In this document: positions 23,530 to 32,060 of the stretch, one piece after another | Layout of the letters: every line of letters starts with the position of its first letter | How positions within the stretch are numbered: the stretch's first letter is position 1 | Assembly: GCF_003583765.1 (NCBI RefSeq) | Contig: NZ_QXQA01000009.1 | Coordinates: 1 to 64,000 of the forward strand | DNA length: 64,000 nucleotides | From: Paenibacillus nanensis | Lineage (GTDB): Bacteria; Bacillota; Bacilli; Paenibacillales; Paenibacillaceae | Direction of reading: 5' to 3' | The notes under the pieces: generated by a model | Databases searched by the model: none | Told to the model about the DNA's origin: nothing | What the model saw: the letters and a program-made list of their open reading frames with translations, nothing else | Translations under genes and position numbers: made by a program

Positions 23530-24300
23530 ATGCCAACTGCAAACATTCAATCGCTTGCCATTTCAGCTCCCATGATGAACCGTATCGAGACGGTTTATCC
23601 CACATTAATTTGGGACGACAACGACATCGTGCTCATTGACACCGCTTATCCGGGACAGCTGCCGCTTCTCAAAAACGCCTTCCATCAGCTCGGACTCGGT
23701 ACGGATCGCGTCACTAAACTCATTATTACGCATCAGGATATGGACCATATCGGCTGCGCGTCCTCCTTGAAGGAGGAGACAGGCGGGAATGCCGAAGTAT
23801 TGGCGCATCCGATCGAGATCCCTTACATTCAAGGCGACCTCATGCTCCTGAAGCTGACTCCAGAGGCCGTCGATATGGCCGTATCGTCCTTGCCCGACAA
23901 TGTGCCCCCGGAATGGAAGGCGGCATTTCGCAAGACGCTTGAGAATCCGCCTAAAGTACAGGTCGATGCCGAGGTCCGGAATATGGAGCTTCTGCCCTAT
24001 TGCGGCGGCCTGCTCGTGCTTCCTACACCCGGCCACACTCCGGGACATATCAGTTTATACCACCCCAGCTCCAAAACCTTGATAGCGGGAGATGCGCTAA
24101 GAGTAGCCGATGGTCAGCTGGAATTCCCAGATCCGGCTCAGTGCTCCGATTACGGCCAAGCCCTGGAGTCGCTGAGGCAGCTGACGAATTATGATATCGA
24201 CACCGTACTGTGCCACCATGGCGGTGAATACCGCGGCCAAGCAAATGAACGGATTCGGGAGCTTATTCAAGCGATCGAGGAACGAGATATTCGAAAATAA
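23530..24300 (+). CDS. Metallo-beta-lactamase-fold hydrolase
   Basis: A 256-residue MBL-fold protein. The zinc motif is ITHQDMDHIG (H-x-D-x-D-H, with Asp in place of the second His, a common variant). It is followed by VLPTPGHTPGHISLY, the second-metal His segment, and a LIAGDAL Asp-containing strand, with CHHGG near the C-terminus. GGAGG precedes the ATG and a good sigma-A promoter lies upstream. It is probably a thioesterase-, lactonase- or glyoxalase-II-like hydrolase. The substrate is not evident. Its 3' end overlaps the convergent serine hydrolase gene by 38 bp. Confidence 0.88.
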   Translation: MPTANIQSLAISAPMMNRIETVYPTLIWDDNDIVLIDTAYPGQLPLLKNAFHQLGLGTDRVTKLIITHQDMDHIGCASSLKEETGGNAEVLAHPIEIPYIQGDLMLLKLTPEAVDMAVSSLPDNVPPEWKAAFRKTLENPPKVQVDAEVRNMELLPYCGGLLVLPTPGHTPGHISLYHPSSKTLIAGDALRVADGQLEFPDPAQCSDYGQALESLRQLTNYDIDTVLCHHGGEYRGQANERIRELIQAIEERDIRK

Positions 24301-25198
24301 ACCGTCTGGACCAAATGGCGTCATTCCGTTTTGTAATTTTTTTACGAATCACAATCGTTAAATCCAGGCTCGGTATATTCATCAAATATTGCCCTCCATG
24401 CCCAAATGCGAAGTAGCAATCGGCGCAGCCGTTATGCTCTTTGGGGGATATCCACCAATGGTAGCCGTATCCCCCATAGATCGGCGGTTCGTAATGAAGC
24501 AAGGCGCGATGGCTCTGCTCGGTGGACGCTTTCACATAGCTCCCGGGAAGCAGCCTCTCGCCTTCCCAATTGCCATTCTGCATATAGAGCAGCCCGATCT
24601 TAGCCAAATCCCGGCCGTACAAAGACAAGCCTGTTCCTCCTTCGCTGACGCCGTCCCTCTCGGACCACCTGGCGGCGCTGAAGCCAAGCTGACGGAACAG
24701 GCGTTCCTTCGCGTATTCAAGCGCAGACTGGCCTGTCGCCTTTGTCAGAATTGCCGATAATAGATGAGAACCGCCTGAATTGTAAGTAAAAGCTTGTCCG
24801 GGAGTATGGATGACCGGCCGGGATAGCGTAAAGGAGACCGGATCTTGCGAAGCGCGAAGCGTTTTGTAAGGCTTATCGAAATCCGGCCAGTCAAAGCCCG
24901 GCGTCATCGTAAGCAAATGACGGATCGTAATTTGGCCGCCCGCTTCCGGGCATGGCATCCCCTCGTCATTCAAAAAATCGGATATCGTTTGATCCAGGCT
25001 ATGGATCTCCCCGCGTCCCAGCGCGATGCCAATCAGCGCGGATAATACGCTTTTGGTGCAAGAGTACAAAGGCCCAATGCTGTCTTTGCCGTCTTCATAC
25101 CATTCCCCAAGCAACTCTCCCTTCTTGTAGACAAGAAATGCTTTCAATTTCCATTCTATTGCCGCCTGGAGAACGGATGAGCTGTAAAAAACATTCAT
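24263..25198 (-). CDS. Serine hydrolase (beta-lactamase fold, class C-like)
   Basis: A 311-residue cytoplasmic-looking protein with no signal peptide. Motifs: S46-C-T-K49 (SxxK) in PLYSCTKSVLSALIG, AFTYNSGGSHLL (Y-x-S/N) near residue 143, and FGHGGQYL (HGG) near residue 270. It matches the 6-aminohexanoate-dimer hydrolase/EstB-like subgroup. Its end overlaps the convergent MBL-fold gene by 38 bp, so both coding ends are constrained. The substrate is unknown. Confidence 0.85.
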   Translation of the reverse strand: MNVFYSSSVLQAAIEWKLKAFLVYKKGELLGEWYEDGKDSIGPLYSCTKSVLSALIGIALGRGEIHSLDQTISDFLNDEGMPCPEAGGQITIRHLLTMTPGFDWPDFDKPYKTLRASQDPVSFTLSRPVIHTPGQAFTYNSGGSHLLSAILTKATGQSALEYAKERLFRQLGFSAARWSERDGVSEGGTGLSLYGRDLAKIGLLYMQNGNWEGERLLPGSYVKASTEQSHRALLHYEPPIYGGYGYHWWISPKEHNGCADCYFAFGHGGQYLMNIPSLDLTIVIRKKITKRNDAIWSRRFIFEYLVPRSLE

Positions 25199-25237
25199 TT
25201 CAGTGCAACCCTGCTTCCTTCTGACTCGTACATTCTT

Positions 25238-25498
25238 TTAGGAAACGCAGCTTGAAGCGGCTGCGGCATGCATGTGCATACTTGGAGGAAAACATCGTCT
25301 CATGCACAGCCTGCTAATATAAGCTTGCCTATCCTTCTCTTCCCTCATCCAAAATTCTGAATCCTTGAACAGTTCGATTAAAACCCGCTTCGCCATTTCG
25401 CAAGCGGAATGTTCATCCGTAAGGATCGACAAGCATATTGTGTATACGATGGATTCGCAGTTTTTGAGAACCGCAACTTTTTTCTGGAAAGTCAACAT
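25238..25498 (-). CDS. Small hypothetical protein
   Basis: An 86-residue protein. It begins MLTFQKKVAVLKNCESIVYT and contains LTDEHSACEMAKRVLIELF, then ISRLCMRRCF. The central part faintly resembles the region-2 helices of ECF sigma factors (C-x-x-A..VLIELF), but there is no region 4. It has five or six Cys and a His-rich tail (MHMHAAAASS). GGAG lies 10 nt before the ATG. It is upstream of, and on the same strand as, the serine hydrolase. I cannot assign a family. Confidence 0.5.
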   Translation of the reverse strand: MLTFQKKVAVLKNCESIVYTICLSILTDEHSACEMAKRVLIELFKDSEFWMREEKDRQAYISRLCMRRCFPPSMHMHAAAASSCVS

Positions 25499-25704
25499 TA
25501 CCGTTCCGCTCCTTCGTCAAGCGCGTAAGCTACATTTCATTATAGCGTCGCAGCTTGTCAAAATAGTTACGAAATGGTTAAAATGACCACCAGCGGAGGA
25601 TAATGTTGGAAAAGTGGGCATATTCGTCGAAATATGTTACCCTAGATAAGATTGTTTAAATTTGACGTATTCGTTTACAACCTAATGAGAAAGCGAGTTC
25701 CGCT

Positions 25705-26331
25705 ATGGCTTACGAACTATTATTATCCATTATCGAGCAGGTCGGTTACGCGGCTTTGTTCCTTGTGTTATGTCTGGGTCTAATCGGCCTGCCCATCCCG
25801 AATGAGGCGGTTGTCATGACCGGCGGGGCGCTATCGGCGGACGGACTGCTGTCCCCCGTCCCCGCTTTTATCATGACCTGTCTCGGCATTTGCTCCGCGA
25901 TGACCTTCGGGTACAGCATCGGCCGGTTTGCCGGAAGCAAGCTGTCGAACTGGTTTCGCAGCAAAAAAAATATCGGCCGTTTCATCGAACGGTCCGAGGA
26001 GCTAAGCGAAAAATACGGCGGATACGCGATTAGCCTGAGCTTATGCTTGCCTTTCCTTCGCCATGTGACGCCTTATGTCATGGGCATGAACCGGATGAAA
26101 TTTGGACGTTTTGCGTTGTTTGCATACCCGTCGGCTTTTGTATGGACGTTATTCTACTTTATTCTAGGCACGTTCGTCGGGAACAAAGTACAGGACATCG
26201 CGAACGCGATCTATCAGTACGGAATCTGGATCGTGGCCGCACTGGCGGCTGCCGCGTTGGGCTACCTGACTTACCGATATATTCGAAACAAAAGAGCGGA
26301 CGAAAAAGAGTCGGTCCGCCGGTCCTTATAA
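25705..26331 (+). CDS. DedA/SNARE-associated family membrane protein
   Basis: A 208-residue DedA-family protein. Key motifs are GLPIPNEAVVMTGGAL (the family's P-x-P-x-E re-entrant loop) and the second half LCLPFLRHVTPYVMGMNRMKFGRF (F-x-R-x-x-x-P/R..G). About five membrane helices are predicted, with a basic cytoplasmic tail. DedA proteins support membrane lipid (undecaprenyl phosphate or phospholipid) recycling. Which lipid applies here is not evident. A hairpin GAAGCCC/GGGCTTC follows the stop. Confidence 0.9.
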   Translation: MAYELLLSIIEQVGYAALFLVLCLGLIGLPIPNEAVVMTGGALSADGLLSPVPAFIMTCLGICSAMTFGYSIGRFAGSKLSNWFRSKKNIGRFIERSEELSEKYGGYAISLSLCLPFLRHVTPYVMGMNRMKFGRFALFAYPSAFVWTLFYFILGTFVGNKVQDIANAIYQYGIWIVAALAAAALGYLTYRYIRNKRADEKESVRRSL

Positions 26332-26339
26332 CAATGAAT

Positions 26340-26379
26340 GAAGCCCTTGCCTTTCGGTTATGTCTGAGGCAGGGGCTTC
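26340..26379. terminator. Hairpin between convergent genes
   Basis: GAAGCCCTTGCC pairs with GGCAGGGGCTTC (26340-26379) with minor mismatches. No long T-run is present. Confidence 0.45.
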
Positions 26380-26394
26380 GTTATGTGACGGGCT

Positions 26395-26664
26395 TTATTG
26401 CTCCAGCTTCGCTTTAGCTGCTTCAACGAGCGTATCGAACAGCTCGTCATCCTCTTCCAGCTCGTCCTCAAGCGCGAGCAGCTGCTCTTCCTTCCCTGAT
26501 TCATGCAGGAAGAATAATCCGTAGCCCCAATCCGTGCCGCGCTTGCTGTGCAGAGTGATCTCGTATTCATTCTCATGACCCTCGACGCCGAATTGCACCT
26601 TGCCGACATAGCCGTCTTCCTTCGAATAAGTCATCGACGCGTTTTTAATATCGATTTTTAGCAT
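26395..26664 (-). CDS. Conserved-looking small acidic protein
   Basis: An 89-residue protein. It begins MLKIDIKNASMTYSKEDGYV with a beta-rich core (KVQFGVEGHENEYEITLHSK) and an acidic helical tail (LALEDELEEDDELFDTLVEA). The ATG at 26664 has AGAAGGG upstream. The reading frame further upstream lacks a ribosome site. Similar small proteins occur in Bacillales genomes, but I recognise no functional family. Confidence 0.6.
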   Translation of the reverse strand: MLKIDIKNASMTYSKEDGYVGKVQFGVEGHENEYEITLHSKRGTDWGYGLFFLHESGKEEQLLALEDELEEDDELFDTLVEAAKAKLEQ

Positions 26665-26849
26665 AGTTTTGCCCTTCTCTCCTGAACGAAATAACGATGT
26701 TAGTAGGATAGCATAGCCAATTATTCCCGCGCAAGGCAAAAGGCTGACAAGCCGTACGCACGCGCCGAACGCCTATGTCCTCTCGTGCATACATTACTAT
26801 ACGATAGCCAAAGAAGAGAGGCTGTCGCGACACTGGGAGGTTGATCTTT

Positions 26850-28265
26850 ATGGTCATTCAGTTAGCGGCAATTCACTGGGTTTACCTAATTTTTGTCGTG
26901 GCGATTATCGGCTTTATGCTGTTGAGACGCGACACGACGCTTGTCTGCATCGCAGGCATTTTGGGTATCGGCATACTCGCTACGCTCACGATTGAAGGCT
27001 CGGTCAGCGGGATCTTCAACAGCTTTATCTATGCGATAAAAGAATTGATCGGCACCATTCTTATCATTTCCATTATTGTGGCCATGAGCCGAATCTTAAT
27101 TCGGACCGGCATTAACGAGGTCATGATAACGCCATTCGCCCGTTTTATGAGAACGCCTACACTCGCGTTTTGGGGCATCGGACTCATAATGATGATCACC
27201 TCGTTCTTCTTCTGGCCTTCTCCCGCAGTAGCCCTGATCGGCGCAGTGCTCTTGCCGGTCGCCCTGCGCGTAGGTCTTCCGGCGTTAGGCGCCGCCGTCG
27301 CCATGAACCTGTTCGGACATGGGATCGCGTTATCCGGAGACTACATCATTCAAGGCGCGCCGAAACTAACCGCGGACGCGGCAGGCATTCCCGTCAGCGA
27401 AGTGATGCAAGCCAGCATCCCGCTTGTTATCGTGATGGGACTTGTTACTACAGCGACAGCTTTCTGGATGATGAAGCGGGATATGCGGACGGGCAAATGG
27501 AATGACGGCCTGATCGAGCGAATCGACCATCAAGAAGCGATCACCGGCAGCGCCGATTCGGATGACAATGCGGTGTTGTCCCTAGCCTCGAAACGGATTC
27601 TCGCGGTCATCATTCCGGTGCTCTATGCACTAAATGTGGTTGCCATGTTCGCATTTAATCTCCAAGGCGGCGACGCAACCGCGCTCGTCGGCGGCACCTC
27701 TATTCTCATTATGCTGGCCGTAACGATGATGACCTATCGCGGCAAAGGCTTGGAGAAAACAACCGGCTATTTGATTGAAGGCTTCTTGTTCGGCTTCCGC
27801 GTATTCGGTCCTGTCATTCCGATCGCCGCGTTCTTCTATCTGGGAGACGCCGGCTTCTTCTCTTTGTTCGGAGAGAAGGTACTGCCCGAAGCGTCGAACG
27901 GCATCGTGAACGACCTCGGCGTCGCGTTAGCGCATGAAGTGCCGGTGAACGGCTTCGTCGGCTCGGTGACGCTTTCCCTTGTAGGCGCCGTGACTGGCCT
28001 TGACGGCTCGGGCTTCTCCGGCATTTCGCTTGCCGGCTCCATCGCGCAGCTGTTCGGCACCGCGATCGGCTCCGGCACCGCAACGTTAACCGCTCTTGGC
28101 CAAGTCGCCGCCATTTGGGTCGGCGGCGGAACGCTGGTGCCTTGGGCGCTGATCCCTGCTGCGGCTATATGCGGCGTCAGCCCGTTCGAGCTGGCGCGCC
28201 GCAACTTCAAGCCGGTGCTTATCGGACTCGTGGTCACAACCATCGTCGCGATGTTTTTGATCTAG
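26850..28265 (+). CDS. Polytopic permease, GntP/dicarboxylate (ion transporter superfamily) like
   Basis: A 471-residue membrane protein with about 12 hydrophobic segments. It begins MVIQLAAIHWVYLIFVVAII and shows two repeated re-entrant-like Gly/Ser-rich segments, NLFGHGIALSGDYIIQGAP and a C-terminal GTAIGSGTATLTALGQVAAI. These are typical of inverted-repeat ion-transporter-superfamily permeases for gluconate, citrate, lactate or dicarboxylates. The substrate is not determinable from sequence. ATG 26850 with GGGAGG 9 nt upstream is preferred over TTG 26841. Its last 4 bp overlap the convergent NTR-like gene. Confidence 0.8.
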   Translation: MVIQLAAIHWVYLIFVVAIIGFMLLRRDTTLVCIAGILGIGILATLTIEGSVSGIFNSFIYAIKELIGTILIISIIVAMSRILIRTGINEVMITPFARFMRTPTLAFWGIGLIMMITSFFFWPSPAVALIGAVLLPVALRVGLPALGAAVAMNLFGHGIALSGDYIIQGAPKLTADAAGIPVSEVMQASIPLVIVMGLVTTATAFWMMKRDMRTGKWNDGLIERIDHQEAITGSADSDDNAVLSLASKRILAVIIPVLYALNVVAMFAFNLQGGDATALVGGTSILIMLAVTMMTYRGKGLEKTTGYLIEGFLFGFRVFGPVIPIAAFFYLGDAGFFSLFGEKVLPEASNGIVNDLGVALAHEVPVNGFVGSVTLSLVGAVTGLDGSGFSGISLAGSIAQLFGTAIGSGTATLTALGQVAAIWVGGGTLVPWALIPAAAICGVSPFELARRNFKPVLIGLVVTTIVAMFLI

Positions 28266-28843
28266 AACGTCTGCTTCTTGCTCCGGCGTTTGTAGTAGAT
28301 CATTGCAGCTAGGACAGCGGCTGCGGCTAAAAGCAGAAGCCACCATAGAAGAAATCCCGACTGGCTATCCGCTGCGGCAGCTGGTTGCTGCGGCGGTACG
28401 GAGCCGACCCCCAAATCGGCCAAATCCTGTCCCGCCGCGCTGTAAAGCGCCGTCCGGCTGCACAAGCTGACGTCGAGCGTTTCGCCGGTCTTTCTCGCGT
28501 AAACCACATAACGCTGTCCTTCCCGGAACTCATAGCCGCAGCTGTCTCCGGATTCCGCGGACGTAACCGAGAGAACCGGCGCCACCTTGCCTTTCCATAC
28601 TTCATTGACCTGGAATGTCCACGTAACCGGATCGGCCGACGAGCTCGCAAACAGCTTCGAGGCCGTTTTCTTGCCGATGACGGTACCGTCGAATACCGCA
28701 TCGCTGCTCTGTTTCGCCTCCTGAACATTCGAGACGATGGCGCAGCTGCATGCGCTTGCCGCCTCCGGCTTCAGCGCCGCGCTCCCCAATAGAACAGAGA
28801 TAACCACTCCAAACCATATCCACTTGCGACTAGACAGCATCAA
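28262..28843 (-). CDS. TIMP/NTR-like membrane-anchored protein, paralogue
   Basis: A 193-residue protein. A signal peptide ends EAASA, followed by CSCAIVSNVQEAKQSSDAVF, a C-x-C start as in the TIMP/NTR fold and matching the paralogue at 22051-22668. Further conserved points are GDSCGYEFREGQRYVVYAR, DVSLCSRTALYSAAG, DLGVGSVPPQQP, a C-terminal membrane helix (FLLWWLLLLAAAAVLAAMIY) and a K/R-rich tail. Topology: extracytoplasmic domain, single C-terminal anchor. Function unknown. The last 4 bp overlap the convergent permease gene. Confidence 0.8.
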   Translation of the reverse strand: MMLSSRKWIWFGVVISVLLGSAALKPEAASACSCAIVSNVQEAKQSSDAVFDGTVIGKKTASKLFASSSADPVTWTFQVNEVWKGKVAPVLSVTSAESGDSCGYEFREGQRYVVYARKTGETLDVSLCSRTALYSAAGQDLADLGVGSVPPQQPAAAADSQSGFLLWWLLLLAAAAVLAAMIYYKRRSKKQTF

Positions 28844-29013
28844 TCGTTCGTCCCCCTTTCAACCCCTCTTACATGAGACGTTAGATGGATAAGTTAGGTT
28901 ACAACATGTGAACGATTTGTAAAAAGTGAGACAAATCACAGCTTCATCTCGTACAATGACCTAAATGAGGACGAGCTCCTCTGATGAAGGATTGTTGGAA
29001 AGGGGTAACCATT

Positions 29014-29301
29014 TTGTTGAAAACCGCAATTGGCAGGCTGCGCCTTATTGGCTGGCTGGAGGGACTCTCATTTTTAATCCTGCTTCTTATTGCAATGCCG
29101 CTTAAGTATTGGGCCGATATTCCGGAGGTCGTAACGATCGTCGGCGGCTTGCACGGAGGACTATTCGTTTTATATCTGCTAGCCGTCCTTCATGTTACAA
29201 TCAAGCACCGCTGGTCCATTCTGAAGTTTTTAGCCGCTTGCGTAGCCTCCGTTCTCCCGTTCGGTCCGTTTGTCGTTGACCGGAAGCTGCTGCGTGATTA
29301 A
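29014..29301 (+). CDS. DUF3817 membrane protein (YdzA-like)
   Basis: A 95-residue protein with three predicted helices. It begins MLKTAIGRLRLIGWLEGLSF and contains LLIAMPLKYWADIP and GGLHGGLFVLYLLAVLHV, the conserved DUF3817 pattern (G-x-x-E-G-x-S-F, MPLKY, G-x-x-H-G). ATG 28984 lacks a ribosome site. TTG 29014 with AGGGG 8 nt upstream matches the family N-terminus. Function unknown. Confidence 0.82.
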   Translation: MLKTAIGRLRLIGWLEGLSFLILLLIAMPLKYWADIPEVVTIVGGLHGGLFVLYLLAVLHVTIKHRWSILKFLAACVASVLPFGPFVVDRKLLRD

Positions 29302-29311
29302 GTTAGACTTG

Positions 29312-29357
29312 AAAAAGGCATCCGCGCTTCCCAGTTGGGCAGACGGATGCCTTTTTT
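29312..29357. terminator. Bidirectional intrinsic terminator
   Basis: AAAAAGGCATCCG (29312-29324) pairs with CGGATGCCTTTTTT (29344-29357), giving T-runs on both strands. It overlaps the stop of the convergent CorC-like gene. Confidence 0.85.
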
Positions 29358-30669
29358 ATGCATGACCATATTCATTCATTTCACTGCCTGCCGAATCGGT
29401 ATAGATTTCAATCTTCCTGATCCGGTGATCGTCTCTTTCCTTAACCACAAAGGTTGCGTTGCCGAAGGTCCATCTCTCCCCTTCAGGCAGCCCGGGCTGC
29501 TTCTGATACAGCCAGCCTCCAATTGTATCCGCCTCTTCGCTTTCCAGACTCAGTCCGGCCGCTTCGTTCACTTCGCTAATAAGAGCCTTCCCGTCCACCA
29601 AATAATGCTCATGCTCCAGCCGCTCAATCTCCAGCTCTTCGTCCGCGTCGAATTCGTCCCGAATATCGCCGACGATTTCCTCCACAATATCTTCAATCGT
29701 AAGCAGTCCGGAAGTCCCGCCATACTCGTCGAGCAAGATCGCGAGATGCACGCGCTCGAGCTGCATCATTCGCAGCAATTGGCTGATCGGCATCACATCG
29801 GGGACCGATAGCGCAGGCTGAACGAGCCTCCGAAGATCAACCTCGCGATCGTCGTAATCCTGCAGAAATAGATGCTTCGTATTAAGAATCCCGATAATAT
29901 TGTCCTTATCGCCCTTGGCAAGAGGGAATCTGGTGTACTGCTCCCTGCGGATTATTTCGATATTCTCCTCACGCGTGTGATCGACGAAGAGGCAGACCAT
30001 ATCCGTGCGAGGCACCATAATTTCCCGCGCCAGTCGTTCATCGAATGCAAAGATGCGATTGACGAAGCCGTATTCGCTTTTGTTGATTTTGCCGCTTTCA
30101 TAGCTTTCGTTCAAAATAAACCGGATTTCTTCCTCGGAGTGCGCCTCATGCTCGCTCGCGGGCTGAAAGCCGAGCAATCGAACCAGCTTGTTCGCAGATC
30201 CGTTCAGCAGCCAGATAAAAGGAAACATCACCTTGTAGAAAATGATGATGGGCGGAGCCGTCATCTGGCTGATCTGCTCAGCCTTAATGATGGCAATCGT
30301 TTTCGGAGCCAGCTCCCCCAGCACGACATGCAAATACGTAACCGCCACGAACGCGATAAAAAACGAAATGACGGAGCCTGCGCTTCCTTGAATGCCTAAC
30401 CATTCAAAAACAGGATGCAGCAGCTGCTCCACCGTCGGTTCGCCAAGCCAGCCGAGCCCTAGCGCGGTAATTGTAATGCCGAGCTGGCAGGCGGATAAAT
30501 AACCGTCAAGATGCGTCGTTACCTTTTGAACGGCCGCCGCATTTTTAAGTCCTTCATCCACCATCTGCTGTACGCGGCTTGCTCTCATCCGAATAATGGC
30601 AAACTCCGTCGCAACAAAAAACGCCGTTAAAAGAAGCAAAAGAACGAATAAGATCAGCTTAAGCGCCAC
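29356..30669 (-). CDS. HlyC/CorC family (CNNM-type) membrane protein
   Basis: A 437-residue protein. An N-terminal DUF21/CNNM membrane domain (about residues 1-195) contains FFVATEFAIIRMRASRVQQM and LSACQLGITITALGLGWLGE. Two CBS domains lie at about 215-335 (FAFDERLAREIMVPRTDMVC to GGTSGLLTIEDIVEEIVGDI). A C-terminal CorC/HlyC transporter-associated domain (LVDGKALISEVNEAAGLSLE) follows. The start is GTG 30669 with AGGGG upstream. The family is linked to magnesium or cobalt efflux and to Mg2+ homeostasis. Hemolysin is only a historical label. Confidence 0.9.
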   Translation of the reverse strand: MALKLILFVLLLLLTAFFVATEFAIIRMRASRVQQMVDEGLKNAAAVQKVTTHLDGYLSACQLGITITALGLGWLGEPTVEQLLHPVFEWLGIQGSAGSVISFFIAFVAVTYLHVVLGELAPKTIAIIKAEQISQMTAPPIIIFYKVMFPFIWLLNGSANKLVRLLGFQPASEHEAHSEEEIRFILNESYESGKINKSEYGFVNRIFAFDERLAREIMVPRTDMVCLFVDHTREENIEIIRREQYTRFPLAKGDKDNIIGILNTKHLFLQDYDDREVDLRRLVQPALSVPDVMPISQLLRMMQLERVHLAILLDEYGGTSGLLTIEDIVEEIVGDIRDEFDADEELEIERLEHEHYLVDGKALISEVNEAAGLSLESEEADTIGGWLYQKQPGLPEGERWTFGNATFVVKERDDHRIRKIEIYTDSAGSEMNEYGHA

Positions 30670-30747
30670 AAGAGAGTCCCCCTTCGCTATCAGCCTAACC
30701 GTTATTCGATTCCCTCATACTTCGATGCGGTTCGCCGCCCTTAAGAA

Positions 30748-31896
30748 TCACCATGGAGGCGTATTGCCGTTATCCGCTGAAGTGGATGGCGGGAAAACAC
30801 TTGCCGTCGCTGATTCTTCCGCTATCCGCTTCGTCCCGATCAATGGCAGCACTTCCGACAGATCTCTTGGCTGCAGCAGCTCGATCGGCGACATGCCGCG
30901 ATCGAATTGGAACTGACCGCCTTCGATCACGACCACATAACGCCCGTTATGCTTGGCAAAGTGAAGGCTTGCGCCGAATTCGGACAGCAGGCCCTTGACC
31001 GTTATGCCATCCAGCTTGAATGAAAACGGCAGATCCGGCTTCTGCTCCACAAGCGCGGCCGACGCCGACTCCACCTGCGCCTGCGTCCACCATTCCTGCA
31101 GCTCGCGCTTCTCGCTGGCCGCCCACACCTCCAGCGCATTTAACTCCTCGCTGCGTTCCGCAGACGTCTCGTCATCCTGCCATTTATCCGCAATATATTG
31201 ATGCGCCATCTCGACGACCTGCTCGCCGATGACTTCCGGCAGCGGTTTTTCGTAAGATACATATTTCAAGAAGTCTTCAAAATATCGCGCATGGGATGCC
31301 TGGTGAATTTTCAGCTCCCAATGCTCGAGCATGCCTTCCTCCGGCATATGCGGATACTGGATCGATTTAATACTGCGCGCGCTGATCGCCATATCGACCT
31401 GCGTTATAAGGCTGCGCTCATCCGCGATCCGGGCAATCTTCGGCTCGAAATCGCATTTCAACAGGAACAGAAACGGTTCATTGAAGAAGGTGTTCAGCGT
31501 GGAGAGCGCAATGATAAACGCCCCTCCCCGCACTGCGCTCGTATCCATATAAATACGGACAAGCTCATCCGCAATTCCGAGAAAGCGGTCCTTGCTGTCC
31601 GCCTCGCGAAGCCGCTGGAACAGGTTATAGTTCTGGTTGCTGCCGAGCTCATAGCCCGGCTCCACCATAAACCGGCCGATCTTGGTCGGCGCGTTCGCCG
31701 TATTCGGATTGCGCTCGACCTTCCGCTTGACGATTCGTACAAACTCTTCGTCAAGAAACCTTTTGATCTCGCTGTCTTCGTAATCTTCTTCGTCCAGCGT
31801 CTGGAAATGCTTAAACCGTCTCCCGGAAGAAGCCGCCGACTGCTCTCCGTCTGTCTGGATCACATAAAAGGATAAATAATGCATACGAAAATCCAC
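30748..31896 (-). CDS. DUF3900-like cytoplasmic protein
   Basis: A 382-residue soluble protein beginning MDFRMHYLSFYVIQTDGEQS. The pattern agrees with the Bacillales DUF3900 family as I remember it, and a database search is needed to confirm this. Visible parts: AFIIALSTLNTFFNEPFLFL, KCDFEPKIARI, PHMPEEGMLEHWELKIHQAS, and a C-terminal LHFAKHNGRYVVVIEGGQF. The segment near FLLKCDFEPKI recalls 37-kDa nucleoid-associated (NdpA-type) proteins. The start is GTG 31896 with GAGGG upstream. Function is not established. Confidence 0.65.
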   Translation of the reverse strand: MDFRMHYLSFYVIQTDGEQSAASSGRRFKHFQTLDEEDYEDSEIKRFLDEEFVRIVKRKVERNPNTANAPTKIGRFMVEPGYELGSNQNYNLFQRLREADSKDRFLGIADELVRIYMDTSAVRGGAFIIALSTLNTFFNEPFLFLLKCDFEPKIARIADERSLITQVDMAISARSIKSIQYPHMPEEGMLEHWELKIHQASHARYFEDFLKYVSYEKPLPEVIGEQVVEMAHQYIADKWQDDETSAERSEELNALEVWAASEKRELQEWWTQAQVESASAALVEQKPDLPFSFKLDGITVKGLLSEFGASLHFAKHNGRYVVVIEGGQFQFDRGMSPIELLQPRDLSEVLPLIGTKRIAEESATASVFPPSTSADNGNTPPW

Positions 31897-31987
31897 GTCT
31901 ATGATTCCCTCATCTCTGCAAGTGTCATTTCAATAGAATAGCATACCCCGAAGTTTTTGAGCACGCGCAAGATTATAGGCAGTCATG

Positions 31988-32035
31988 AAAAAAGATCGCT
32001 TTCGTCTGCAAAATCAGGCAGACAAAAGCGATCTT
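31988..32035 (-). terminator. Intrinsic terminator of the helD gene
   Basis: AAGATCGCTTT-CGTCTGC pairs with GCAGAC-AAAAGCGATCTT, followed by a T-run of six on the minus strand (31993-31988). It lies 26 bp past the helD stop. Confidence 0.75.
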
Positions 32036-32060
32036 CCAAGCTTGGATCGTTCGATTCAGC

